A stretch of DNA of 6,547 nt from an uncultured Campylobacterota bacterium (GTDB taxonomy: Bacteria; Campylobacterota; Campylobacteria; Campylobacterales; Arcobacteraceae). The DNA lies in assembly GCA_903821805.1 (NCBI GenBank), contig CAIJNA010000023.1, positions 1 through 6,547 on the forward strand, read 5' to 3'. The position numbers and the translations under genes are program-made. Below are positions 1-6,256 of the stretch, in pieces (the stretch's first letter is position 1; every line of letters begins with the position of its first letter). The notes below the pieces were generated by a model that saw only the letters and a program-made list of their open reading frames with translations, was not told the DNA's origin and searched no databases.

Positions 1-55
1 AAAATGCTAAAAATATCTTAAAAAACCACTAAGCAAAATTTAAAACTAACTTAGT

Positions 56-61
56 TAAAAT
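56..61 (+). promoter_or_regulatory. Probable -10 element of the rplY promoter
   Basis: TAAAAT sits in the context CTTAGTTAAAATCGCA, nearly identical to the context of the stronger promoter before metY (CTTAGGTATAATCGCC). No convincing -35 hexamer is visible 16-18 nt upstream, only A-rich sequence, which is normal for sigma-70 promoters of Campylobacterota. Transcription would start near 67-70, giving a leader of about 50 nt before the chosen rplY start. The assignment rests on sequence similarity only. Confidence 0.6.
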
Positions 62-106
62 CGCAACCCAAAACCAAAAACCAAGTGTCTTTGGTTAGAT
101 TAAAAC

Positions 107-111
107 AAGGA
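107..111 (+). promoter_or_regulatory. Ribosome binding site that sets the rplY start
   Basis: AAGGA lies 6 nt before the ATG at 118. The in-frame GTG at 85 has no purine-rich site in front of it and would lie within about 20 nt of the predicted transcript start, so the ATG is the better start. Confidence 0.7.
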
Positions 112-117
112 AAAAAA

Positions 118-654
118 ATGTTAGAAGGAATACTTAGAAATAGTATCGAAAAACAAGCTGTGAAACAATTGAGACGAGATGGTTATCTAATAGCTAACAT
201 TTACGGAAAAGGTATTGAAAACATCAATGCAGCTTTTAAAGTAAATGATTTTGTTAGATATATGAAAAACAAAACAACTATTGCATTTGATATCAAAGTT
301 GGAGACACTACTTGTAAAGCAGTAATTAAAGAATACCAAAAACACCCAGTTACAGGTGCTTTATTACATGTTGATTTACAAGTTGCTATACCAGGAGTTG
401 TTGCTAATTATTTAGTACCAGTTACTGTTGAAGGAACTCCAAAAGGTCTTAAAAATAAAGGTCTTTTAGCTTACCATAGAAGAAGAGTTGCTGTTTCTTG
501 TACAATCGAGAACTTACCATCAAGCTTCCATTTTGTAATTGATGATCTTGATACTGGGGATAATTTCCTTGTTAGAGATATTAAATTACCAGAAGGCGTT
601 AAATGTAATCTTGACCCAAGAGTACCAGTAGTCGGAATGATTAAAGCTAAGTAA
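118..654 (+). CDS. rplY: 50S ribosomal protein bL25, long CTC (TL5) form
   Basis: This 178-residue protein binds 5S rRNA in the central protuberance of the large ribosomal subunit. It has the two-domain layout of the CTC family. Residues 1 to about 88 form the 5S-binding L25 domain (MLEGILRNS, then YGKG, ending in the HVDLQV strand that matches the conserved H.D.. segment). Residues about 95-178 form the beta-rich C-terminal domain (NYLVPVTVEGTPKG, VRDIKLPEG). The short enterobacterial form is about 94 residues, so this is the long type, with the length usual for Campylobacterota. The ATG at 118 is preferred over an in-frame GTG at 85 because AAGGA precedes it at good spacing and the family begins with the ML.G..R segment. 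It is first in a probable operon, with pth 4 nt downstream. The family is sometimes called general stress protein Ctc, but nothing here shows stress control. Confidence 0.96.
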   Translation: MLEGILRNSIEKQAVKQLRRDGYLIANIYGKGIENINAAFKVNDFVRYMKNKTTIAFDIKVGDTTCKAVIKEYQKHPVTGALLHVDLQVAIPGVVANYLVPVTVEGTPKGLKNKGLLAYHRRRVAVSCTIENLPSSFHFVIDDLDTGDNFLVRDIKLPEGVKCNLDPRVPVVGMIKAK

Positions 655-658
655 TTTT

Positions 659-1219
659 ATGTTTTTAATCACTGGGCTGGGTAATCCTGGGGAAAAATAC
701 AAAAATACTAGACATAATGTTGGATTTTTAGTTATCGATGAGATAGCTAAAAATCTTTCAACAACTTCAATAAATAATTCAAACTTCAAATCAATAACAC
801 TAAAAGCTACCAATAAAAATATCAATCAAATTCTTGCTAAGCCACAAACATTTATGAATTTATCTGGTGAATCAGTACTTTCAATCGCAGATTATTATGG
901 CATAGAAAATAGTGAAATTATAGTTGTTCATGATGATTTAGATTTGCCATTTGGAAGCGTAAAGTTTAAAATTGGTGGTGGACATGGTGGTCACAACGGA
1001 CTTCGTTCTATAGATTCACATATTGGACAAGATTATATTCGTGTACGAATCGGAATTGGAAAGCCTACAAACAAAGAAGTTGCAGATTATGTTTTAAGTG
1101 ATTTTAGTAAAGAAGAAACAAATAAACTACAAGATATTATTAGTCATGCAGTAAAAGCTATAGAAGCTATACAAATTGAACCTTTTTCTAAAGTTCAATC
1201 TACTTTTACATTAAAATAA
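659..1219 (+). CDS. pth: Peptidyl-tRNA hydrolase
   Basis: Pth is a cytoplasmic enzyme that cleaves the ester bond of peptidyl-tRNAs released by stalled ribosomes, recycling tRNA. The 186 residues match the usual size of 180-195. All signature motifs are present: GLGNPG at 6-11, TRHNVG at 17-22 with the catalytic His19, FMNLSG at 65-70 with Asn67, HDDLD at 91-95 with Asp92 orienting the histidine, and GGHGGHNGLRS at 107-117 with Asn113. These correspond to E. coli Asn10, His20, Asn68, Asp93 and Asn114 by motif alignment (Asn9 here is Asn10 there). The gene starts 4 nt after the rplY stop with only a weak ribosome site inside the end of rplY, so its translation is probably coupled to rplY. The rplY-pth pairing is widespread in bacteria. 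Nothing looks truncated or unusual. Confidence 0.97.
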   Translation: MFLITGLGNPGEKYKNTRHNVGFLVIDEIAKNLSTTSINNSNFKSITLKATNKNINQILAKPQTFMNLSGESVLSIADYYGIENSEIIVVHDDLDLPFGSVKFKIGGGHGGHNGLRSIDSHIGQDYIRVRIGIGKPTNKEVADYVLSDFSKEETNKLQDIISHAVKAIEAIQIEPFSKVQSTFTLK

Positions 1220-1232
1220 TAAAAGGCTTTAA

Positions 1233-2297
1233 GTGAAGTTAATAACAAAATATCTTTTGACAAAATATTTAAAATATTTTTTTATTATCTTGCTATCCCT
1301 TGAATTGTTTTTTATTGGATTTGATTTTTTGCAGTACGGTGACAGTTTGCCTTCGTCAGCTAATCTCCAGCTATTGTACATACTTTACAATGGATTTTTT
1401 ATACTTACAATAACACTTCCGCTTTCTATTATTTTTGCCTGGATAGTGACCCTTACATTTTTGATTAAAGAAAATACGTTGATAAGTTTTTACGCATTAG
1501 GATCATCAAAAAAGGTAGTTTTATTTCCGATCATGATGATCTCTATTTTGCTTACTTCTACATTAATTCTTTTTCAAAATACTGATTTAGCGTATGCTGT
1601 TGAACAAAAAAATAAGATTCTTGAGAATAAGTTTTTTGTTAACGAAAAATCAAATATCTTATTGAAATATAACAATAATTTTGTTTATTTTCAAAAACTT
1701 TATCCATTAGAAAAAAAAGCTGAAAATATCAAAATCTTCAAACTGGAAAATGGCAAACTTGTTGAAACAATATTGGCAAAAACTGCTTATTATGAAGACA
1801 ATAGATGGCATGTTGAAGATGCAACAATTATTTCAAAATCTGAGATTATAAGTTGGGATACATCAAAGATAAATACTAGGCATGAAAAATCTTTATATAC
1901 ACTAGATGGATTTAAACCAGAAATCATCAATAATGTTTATAAAGCAAAAATTGAATATTCAGTATCTGATGCTTACTATACAATTAAACTTTTTGAGAAA
2001 CAAAAACTAAATACAGATAAAATAAGAGCAATATTGTATTCTAAAATTTTTACTCCATTTATGGTTGTTGCGCTACTAGTTTTAGTTTTTGCATACAGTG
2101 GAAGAAGTGGCAGATTTTTTAAAGCAGGGCAGTTTATTTCAATTACCATATTAGTATCACTTGGAACATGGGGCGTATTTTTCTTGCTTCAGAAAATTGC
2201 AACTGCAGATCTTTTGGTACCTGAAATTGCGCTATTGCTTCCTATTATTTTATTGTTTATTTATAGTTTTATAGTTTACAAAAAAAGGATTGCATAA
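1233..2297 (+). CDS. LptF/LptG family LPS export permease (YjgP/YjgQ)
   Basis: This 354-residue inner-membrane protein matches the permease family of the LptB2FG ABC transporter, which extracts lipopolysaccharide from the inner membrane and passes it to LptC and the periplasmic bridge. The layout is typical: three membrane segments at about 13-34, 47-78 and 94-114, a periplasmic beta-rich domain at about 120-262, then three more segments at about 272-289, 301-321 and 330-349. ISFYALGSS at 84-92 matches the coupling-helix region after the second segment, with its A-x-G-x-S pattern. The start is a GTG with AAAGG 6 nt upstream, 13 nt after pth. The order pth-permease recalls Campylobacter. I cannot separate LptF from LptG by eye; gene order favours the protein usually labelled LptG. 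The other permease and the ATPase LptB must be encoded elsewhere. Confidence 0.88.
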   Translation: MKLITKYLLTKYLKYFFIILLSLELFFIGFDFLQYGDSLPSSANLQLLYILYNGFFILTITLPLSIIFAWIVTLTFLIKENTLISFYALGSSKKVVLFPIMMISILLTSTLILFQNTDLAYAVEQKNKILENKFFVNEKSNILLKYNNNFVYFQKLYPLEKKAENIKIFKLENGKLVETILAKTAYYEDNRWHVEDATIISKSEIISWDTSKINTRHEKSLYTLDGFKPEIINNVYKAKIEYSVSDAYYTIKLFEKQKLNTDKIRAILYSKIFTPFMVVALLVLVFAYSGRSGRFFKAGQFISITILVSLGTWGVFFLLQKIATADLLVPEIALLLPIILLFIYSFIVYKKRIA

Positions 2298-3076
2298 TGT
2301 TTTTTGCGATCGGTTCTTTCTTTTTGTCTTTAGTAAATCAAATGAATGAATTTGGTAAATTTGTCATATTTCAATTTGAGCTTATACCTCTATTTTTTAG
2401 GCGAGTTAGATGGAATGTTGTAATTAGAGAGATATATATTATTGGTGTTGGAACAATAGGAGTAATTCTTTTAACATCTTTTTTTACTGGAATGGTATCT
2501 GCTATTCAACTTTATTCTGGTTTTCACCAATTTGGAATAGAAGGGTTTATGGGATACACAATCTTTTTGTCTATCACAAAAGAATTAGGGCCAGTTTTTG
2601 GAAGTCTTATGGTTATTAGTAGAGCCGTTTCATCTATGGCTGCAGAAATAGGTACTATGAGGGTTACTGAACAGATAGATGCTATAGAGACACTTGCTGT
2701 CGACTCAAGAGAGCTGCTTATTATTCCTAAAATAATAGCTAGTATCATTTCATTACCACTTTTAGTTATAGTATTTGACTTTGTTGGAAATTTTAGTGCA
2801 TTTTTGATTTCAAATTATGTCCTCGGAATAAATCCAATAACTTATCAAAATATTATCTTGCAAAATTTAGTACTTGAAGATATATATAGTGGTATTATTA
2901 AAGCATTTATTTTTGGATATTTGATTAGTTCAATAGGAACTTATGTCGGATATATAACATCAGGTGGTGCAAAAGGTGTTGGAATGGCAACAACTAAAGC
3001 AGTTGTTTATGCAGCTGTTTGTGTTTTTATGTTTAATTATCTTTTATCTTCTTTATTTTTAATGTTGGGGTGGTAG
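2297..3076 (+). CDS. mlaE: MlaE-type ABC transporter permease for phospholipid transport
   Basis: The 259 residues fit the MlaE/YrbE permease family, the membrane part of the MlaFEDB complex that moves phospholipids between the inner membrane and the periplasmic carrier to keep the outer membrane asymmetric. Family signatures are clear: TKELGPV at 94-100, AEIGTMRVTEQIDAIETL at 116-133, and YVGYITSGGAKGVG followed by ATTKAVV at 216-237. Hydrophobic segments lie near 46-68, 88-115, 142-172, 200-222 and 235-257, with an amphipathic N-terminal stretch before them. The start codon overlaps the previous stop by one base (TAATG), with AAGGA 7 nt before it, so translation is coupled to the LptF/G permease. 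No mlaF (ATPase), mlaD (MCE) or mlaC gene lies in this window, so these partners must be encoded elsewhere. Whether the lipid direction is inward or outward cannot be inferred. Confidence 0.93.
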   Translation: MFFAIGSFFLSLVNQMNEFGKFVIFQFELIPLFFRRVRWNVVIREIYIIGVGTIGVILLTSFFTGMVSAIQLYSGFHQFGIEGFMGYTIFLSITKELGPVFGSLMVISRAVSSMAAEIGTMRVTEQIDAIETLAVDSRELLIIPKIIASIISLPLLVIVFDFVGNFSAFLISNYVLGINPITYQNIILQNLVLEDIYSGIIKAFIFGYLISSIGTYVGYITSGGAKGVGMATTKAVVYAAVCVFMFNYLLSSLFLMLGW

Positions 3077-3078
3077 TC

Positions 3079-3522
3079 GTGTCTTTAGAAAAAGCTTACG
3101 GAATCTGTTTGTATAAAAAACACAAAGGTAGTTATAAAATATTATTATGCCAATCAATAGATAATCCTGAAAAATGGGGGTTTCTAAAAGGTACTAGACG
3201 AGATAATGAAACACCAAGAAAAGCAGCTATAAGAGAATTCATAGAAGAATCTAGCATCACAATTGATGGTAAAAATCTAGAGGATTTTTTTTATCAAAAG
3301 AATAAAAATAAAGATGTTGGAATATTTATGTTTAATGGTTCTAACGTTAAAAATCTTGATAGTTATTTTGATGGAGATAAACTAAAGAAGAAGTTTGTTT
3401 GTGCTGAAAATGCACAAGTAAAATTATTTGATATTGAAGATTTACCAGAAATAAAAACTAAACAATTATTGCTTGTAAAAAAAGTAGTTTCGGTGCTTAG
3501 TAAAAAAATTAGTGACAAATAA
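3079..3522 (+). CDS. NUDIX hydrolase, diadenosine-tetraphosphatase-like
   Basis: This 147-residue protein is a NUDIX hydrolase; such enzymes cleave nucleoside diphosphates linked to another group, using divalent metal. The Nudix box (G-x5-E-x7-REUxEExGU) is at residues 38-60: Gly38, Glu44, Arg52-Glu53, then Glu56-Glu57, with Ser59 in place of the consensus glycine. The metal-binding glutamates are all kept. WGFLKG just before the box resembles WGFPKG of Ap4A hydrolases and RppH-like enzymes, but the substrate cannot be named. A GTG at 3070, overlapping mlaE by 7 nt, would add three residues. The GTG at 3079, 2 nt after the mlaE stop, is preferred because the G-rich stretch 3067-3073 then serves as ribosome site; this choice is moderately sure. 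It is the last gene of the rplY unit, and no clear terminator follows. Confidence 0.85.
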   Translation: MSLEKAYGICLYKKHKGSYKILLCQSIDNPEKWGFLKGTRRDNETPRKAAIREFIEESSITIDGKNLEDFFYQKNKNKDVGIFMFNGSNVKNLDSYFDGDKLKKKFVCAENAQVKLFDIEDLPEIKTKQLLLVKKVVSVLSKKISDK

Positions 3523-3533
3523 AACTCATTTAT

Positions 3534-3562
3534 CTGAAAATTAAAAACTTCTTAGGTATAAT
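3534..3562 (+). promoter_or_regulatory. Promoter of the metY-metX unit
   Basis: A consensus TATAAT at 3557-3562 in the context TTAGGTATAATCGCC is preceded, after 17 nt, by CTGAAA at 3534-3539, a partial match to TTGACA. Transcription would start at about 3567-3570, leaving a leader of only some 17-20 nt before metY. That is too short to hold a SAM or other riboswitch, so any methionine control would have to act through a protein operator or elsewhere. Confidence 0.75.
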
Positions 3563-3576
3563 CGCCACTATTTAAT

Positions 3577-3581
3577 GGAGG
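3577..3581 (+). promoter_or_regulatory. Ribosome binding site that sets the metY start
   Basis: GGAGG lies 5 nt before the ATG at 3587. An in-frame ATG at 3575 overlaps this site itself and would sit only about 5-8 nt into the predicted transcript with no ribosome site of its own, so it is unlikely to be used. Confidence 0.8.
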
Positions 3582-3586
3582 CAACA

Positions 3587-4846
3587 ATGAACGATCAAAC
3601 AAATGCAATACACTTTGGATATGAAAAAGACAGCCAAGGAACTATGGCTGTACCTATTTATATGACTACGGCTTATGAATTTAGAGATAGCCTTCATGCA
3701 TCAAATCTGTTTAGCTTAAAAGAACTAGGCAATATATATACAAGACTTATGAACCCTACAACTTCTATTTTCGAGAGAAGATTTGCTGAAATAGAAGGTG
3801 GTATATCTGCAATTGCAACTGCAAGTGGCATGAGTGCAATATTTTCTAGTATAGTTAATCTTTGTGAAAGTGGTGACAATGTTATTGTTGCAAGCGCAGT
3901 TTATGGTGGAACTTCAACTCTGACTGGACACACGATCAAAAGAATGGGAATTGAAACTAGAACTTTTGATGTAACAAATCCTTCAAATATTGAATTTTTA
4001 ATTGATAATAAAACAAAAGCAATTATTTTTGAATCTTTATCAAATCCTAGTTTAGCTGTCGCAGATTTTGACAAAATTGTAGAAATTGCAAATAAGCACA
4101 ATATTATTACAATAGTTGACAATACCGTTGCAACGCCATATCTTTGCAAACCAATTAAATTGGGTTGTGATGTTGTTGTACATAGTACTTCAAAATATAC
4201 TGGTGGACAAGGACTAGCTCTTGGAGGAATTATTGTTGAGGGTGCTAGTTGTAATGATAAAATAAAAAATAATCCTAGATATTCGCATTTTAATGAGCCT
4301 GATGAAAGTTATCATGGACTTATTTATTCAAGTTTACCTTTCCCATCATTTACTATGAGATTGTTGCTTTGCGTACTTAGAGATTTAGGTGCAAGCGCAA
4401 GTCCTTTTAATAGTTGGTTATTGATTCAAGGGTTAGAAACTTTATCGCTTAGAATTAAAGAGCACAGTAAAAATGCACTTAAAATAGCTCAATTCCTAGA
4501 CGCACATCCAAAAATAAAAAAAGTAAATTATCCGCTTTTGGCTTCTGATAAAAATTATGGCAGAGCTACTAAATACTTAAATAATGGAGCTAGTGGCTTA
4601 CTAAGTTTTGAAGTTGAAAGCTACGAAGAAGCTTTAAGAATAGCTGATGGAACAGACATTTTTAAAGTTGTTGTAAATATTGGTGATAGTAAATCTCTTA
4701 TAGTGCATCCAGCTTCAACTACACATTCACAAATGAGTAAAGATGAGCTTGCTAACGCAGGAATAAGTGATACTCTAGTGAGACTTAGTGTTGGAATTGA
4801 AGATTGCGATGATCTTATTAAAGATCTTGAAAAAGCAATAGGATAA
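3587..4846 (+). CDS. metY: O-acetylhomoserine sulfhydrylase (aminocarboxypropyltransferase)
   Basis: MetY is a cytoplasmic PLP enzyme of the Cys/Met metabolism family. It replaces the acetyl group of O-acetylhomoserine with sulfide, or another sulfur donor, to give homocysteine. The 419 residues carry the expected features: YTRLMNPT at 51-58, whose Tyr and Arg bind the PLP phosphate of the partner subunit; SGM at 80-82 and YGGT at 106-109 near the cofactor; Asp178 (VDNT) contacting the pyridine nitrogen; Lys203 in VVHSTSKYTGGQG as Schiff-base lysine; and HPASTTHSQM followed by VRLSVG, with Arg399 for the substrate carboxylate. A long insertion between about 218 and 280 (the NNPRYSHFNEPDESYHG region) is typical of MetY and absent from the shorter MetB/MetC/MetZ enzymes of about 390 residues. 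This makes MetY the best call. metX follows 10 nt downstream, completing the direct sulfhydrylation route. Confidence 0.95.
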   Translation: MNDQTNAIHFGYEKDSQGTMAVPIYMTTAYEFRDSLHASNLFSLKELGNIYTRLMNPTTSIFERRFAEIEGGISAIATASGMSAIFSSIVNLCESGDNVIVASAVYGGTSTLTGHTIKRMGIETRTFDVTNPSNIEFLIDNKTKAIIFESLSNPSLAVADFDKIVEIANKHNIITIVDNTVATPYLCKPIKLGCDVVVHSTSKYTGGQGLALGGIIVEGASCNDKIKNNPRYSHFNEPDESYHGLIYSSLPFPSFTMRLLLCVLRDLGASASPFNSWLLIQGLETLSLRIKEHSKNALKIAQFLDAHPKIKKVNYPLLASDKNYGRATKYLNNGASGLLSFEVESYEEALRIADGTDIFKVVVNIGDSKSLIVHPASTTHSQMSKDELANAGISDTLVRLSVGIEDCDDLIKDLEKAIG

Positions 4847-4856
4847 TATTAAAGAT

Positions 4857-5969
4857 ATGATTCTTGAAACAAAAAAAGTATTCTTTGATGAGCCACTTTA
4901 TCTTGAAAGTGGACGTGTTTTAAAACCATTTGAAGTGGTTTATGAAACATATGGAGCTCTAAATAGCGACAAATCAAATGTAATACTAATTACTCATGCA
5001 TTAAGCGGAAGCCATCATGTAGCTGGAACATATGAGGGTGAACGAAAAGCTGGATGGTGGGATGGTTTTATTGGCGATGGTAAAGCTGTTGACACTACAA
5101 AATTCTTTGTAATATGTATGAATAATATAGGTTCATGTTTCGGTTCAACATCTCCAATGAGTCTTAATCCGGCAACAAAAGAACCATACAGATTAAAATT
5201 CCCAGTCCTTACTATTAGTGATATTGTAAAAGCACAAGTTCGTGTTTTAAAGTCACTCGGAATAGAGCAACTCTATTCAGTAATTGGTGGAAGCATGGGT
5301 GGGATGCAAGCACTTTGCTACGCTGTTGAATATCCAACGTTTGCGAAACACATTTTTATGTTAGCAGCAACTGCTTATACTAGACCTTGGGCAATTGCGT
5401 ATAATAAAATAACAATTGAAGCTATTAGAAACGATCCCGATTTTAAAGATGGAAACTATAATAGTGAAGATATAAAAAATAATGGTCTAAAAGGTTTAGC
5501 ACTAGGAAGAATGGCTGGTCATATTTCTTACTTATCAAATAGCAGTATGGACACAAAATTTGCTCGAAGGTATGTTGATACAGATGGGCTTTATGAACTT
5601 TTTGGAAGATTTGAAGTTGAAAGATATCTTGAGTACAATGGATACAATTTCCCAAAATATTTTGATCCATTAAGTTATCTTTATATTATTAAAACTATGA
5701 ATATTTTTAATGCCGCAAGAGGTAGTGACACTTTGGCTCAAAGTTTGTCTAAAATTAAAACAAAATTACATTTGTATTCTTTTAGTGGTGACTTGCTTTT
5801 TAAACCAGAAGAGATGGAAGAGATTTATGACATTATGAAAGAAAATGGTCAAGATGATATTGTAGACTATACAATGATTGACAGTGATTATGGTCATGAT
5901 GCATTTTTGGTAGAACTTGATAAATTTGATTATATGATAAAAGAAATTTTAGAAAAAGATTTGAACTAA
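4857..5969 (+). CDS. metX: Homoserine O-acyltransferase (acetyltransferase), MetX family
   Basis: MetX is an alpha/beta-hydrolase-fold enzyme that transfers an acyl group from acyl-CoA to homoserine, making the substrate of MetY. The 370 residues are full length. The catalytic triad is visible: Ser146 in the nucleophile elbow GGSMGGMQ, Asp312 in FSGDLLFKPEE and His347 in YGHDAFLVE. The oxyanion segment ITHALSGSHHVAG is at 45-57, and NNIGSCFGSTSPMSLNP at 89-105 corresponds to the loop that normally reads N.LG.C.GSTGP. Here Ser replaces the usual Gly before Pro. The lid contains ALGRMAGHISYLS. Acetyl-CoA is the default donor and fits the adjacent metY, but some proteobacterial MetX proteins are known to use succinyl-CoA, so specificity is inferred. 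The start ATG is 10 nt after the metY stop with only a weak AAAG site, suggesting coupling to metY. Confidence 0.94.
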   Translation: MILETKKVFFDEPLYLESGRVLKPFEVVYETYGALNSDKSNVILITHALSGSHHVAGTYEGERKAGWWDGFIGDGKAVDTTKFFVICMNNIGSCFGSTSPMSLNPATKEPYRLKFPVLTISDIVKAQVRVLKSLGIEQLYSVIGGSMGGMQALCYAVEYPTFAKHIFMLAATAYTRPWAIAYNKITIEAIRNDPDFKDGNYNSEDIKNNGLKGLALGRMAGHISYLSNSSMDTKFARRYVDTDGLYELFGRFEVERYLEYNGYNFPKYFDPLSYLYIIKTMNIFNAARGSDTLAQSLSKIKTKLHLYSFSGDLLFKPEEMEEIYDIMKENGQDDIVDYTMIDSDYGHDAFLVELDKFDYMIKEILEKDLN

Positions 5970-6006
5970 AAAATATTAGAAGAGCCAAGAAGAAAAAATA
6001 ATTTTC

Positions 6007-6012
6007 AAAGGA
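6007..6012 (+). promoter_or_regulatory. Ribosome binding site for xseB
   Basis: AAAGGA is followed by two consecutive in-frame ATGs, at 6015 and 6018. The gap is 2 nt to the first and 5 nt to the second, so the second ATG is the likelier start. The only effect is one methionine. Confidence 0.55.
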
Positions 6013-6017
6013 ATATG

Positions 6018-6248
6018 ATGGTTAAGAAAAAAATAGATGAGAATGAAATCATCACAGAAGAAATAAGTTTTGAATCAAAAATTGAAGAAGCAAAAAAGTA
6101 TCTCGATAAACTGATTGATCCAGAAATAACTTTAAGCGGAAGTGTAGAAGCTTATAAAAAAGGGATGGAAGAGATTGAAATAGCTCAAAAGTTACTTGAT
6201 AATGCCAAGCTTGAATATGAAGAAATTATTAGTAAAGATCCATTTTAA
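6018..6248 (+). CDS. xseB: Exonuclease VII small subunit
   Basis: XseB is the small subunit of exonuclease VII, a metal-independent single-strand nuclease in which several XseB chains bind each catalytic XseA. The 76 residues match the family's usual 70-85. After a charged N-terminal tail of about 17 residues come two helices predicted to form a coiled-coil hairpin: roughly 18-34 (SKIEEAKKYLDKLID) and 42-72 (VEAYKKGMEEIEIAQKLLDNAKLEYEEI). The turn PEITLSGSVEAYKKGM matches the family pattern L.LeesL..ye.G. XseA is not encoded here. The gene lies 48 nt after metX with no visible promoter or terminator between, so it is probably cotranscribed. The downstream gene starts 8 nt after its stop. The family is short and low in complexity, but the hairpin pattern is specific enough for good confidence. 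Confidence 0.85.
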   Translation: MVKKKIDENEIITEEISFESKIEEAKKYLDKLIDPEITLSGSVEAYKKGMEEIEIAQKLLDNAKLEYEEIISKDPF

Positions 6249-6256
6249 GAAGTTAT

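Noticed and set aside
1..32. Possible 3' end of an upstream gene, with an open frame from base 3 to a TAA at 30-32.
   Set aside because: Nine codons are too few to recognise any family; the other frames also stop early, so nothing supports a coding call.
85..117. In-frame GTG at 85 as the rplY start, adding 11 residues.
   Set aside because: There is no ribosome site before it, it lies just after the predicted transcription start, and the family begins at the ML.G..R segment encoded from 118.
586..825. Open frame on the minus strand across the rplY-pth junction, and similar minus-strand frames at 2524-2748, 3694-3879, 3901-4149 and 5443-5670.
   Set aside because: All lie opposite strongly conserved genes (rplY/pth, mlaE, metY, metX), show no family motifs, and are expected by chance in AT-rich coding DNA.
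3285..3292. Run of eight T in the NUDIX gene, and runs of eight A at 111-118, 1711-1718 and 6480-6487, as phase-variable tracts.
   Set aside because: Runs of this length are common in AT-rich genomes, and phase variation in this phylum usually uses longer G/C tracts. All reading frames are intact.
3516..3535. ATAAA...TTTAT inverted repeat just after the NUDIX gene as a terminator.
   Set aside because: The stem is five AT pairs with no GC and no following T-run, so it would not be a stable intrinsic terminator.
5970..6017. The 48-nt gap between metX and xseB as a site for a promoter, terminator or small RNA.
   Set aside because: It is purine-rich with no hairpin, no TATAAT-like element in the CGC context, and only the xseB ribosome site.
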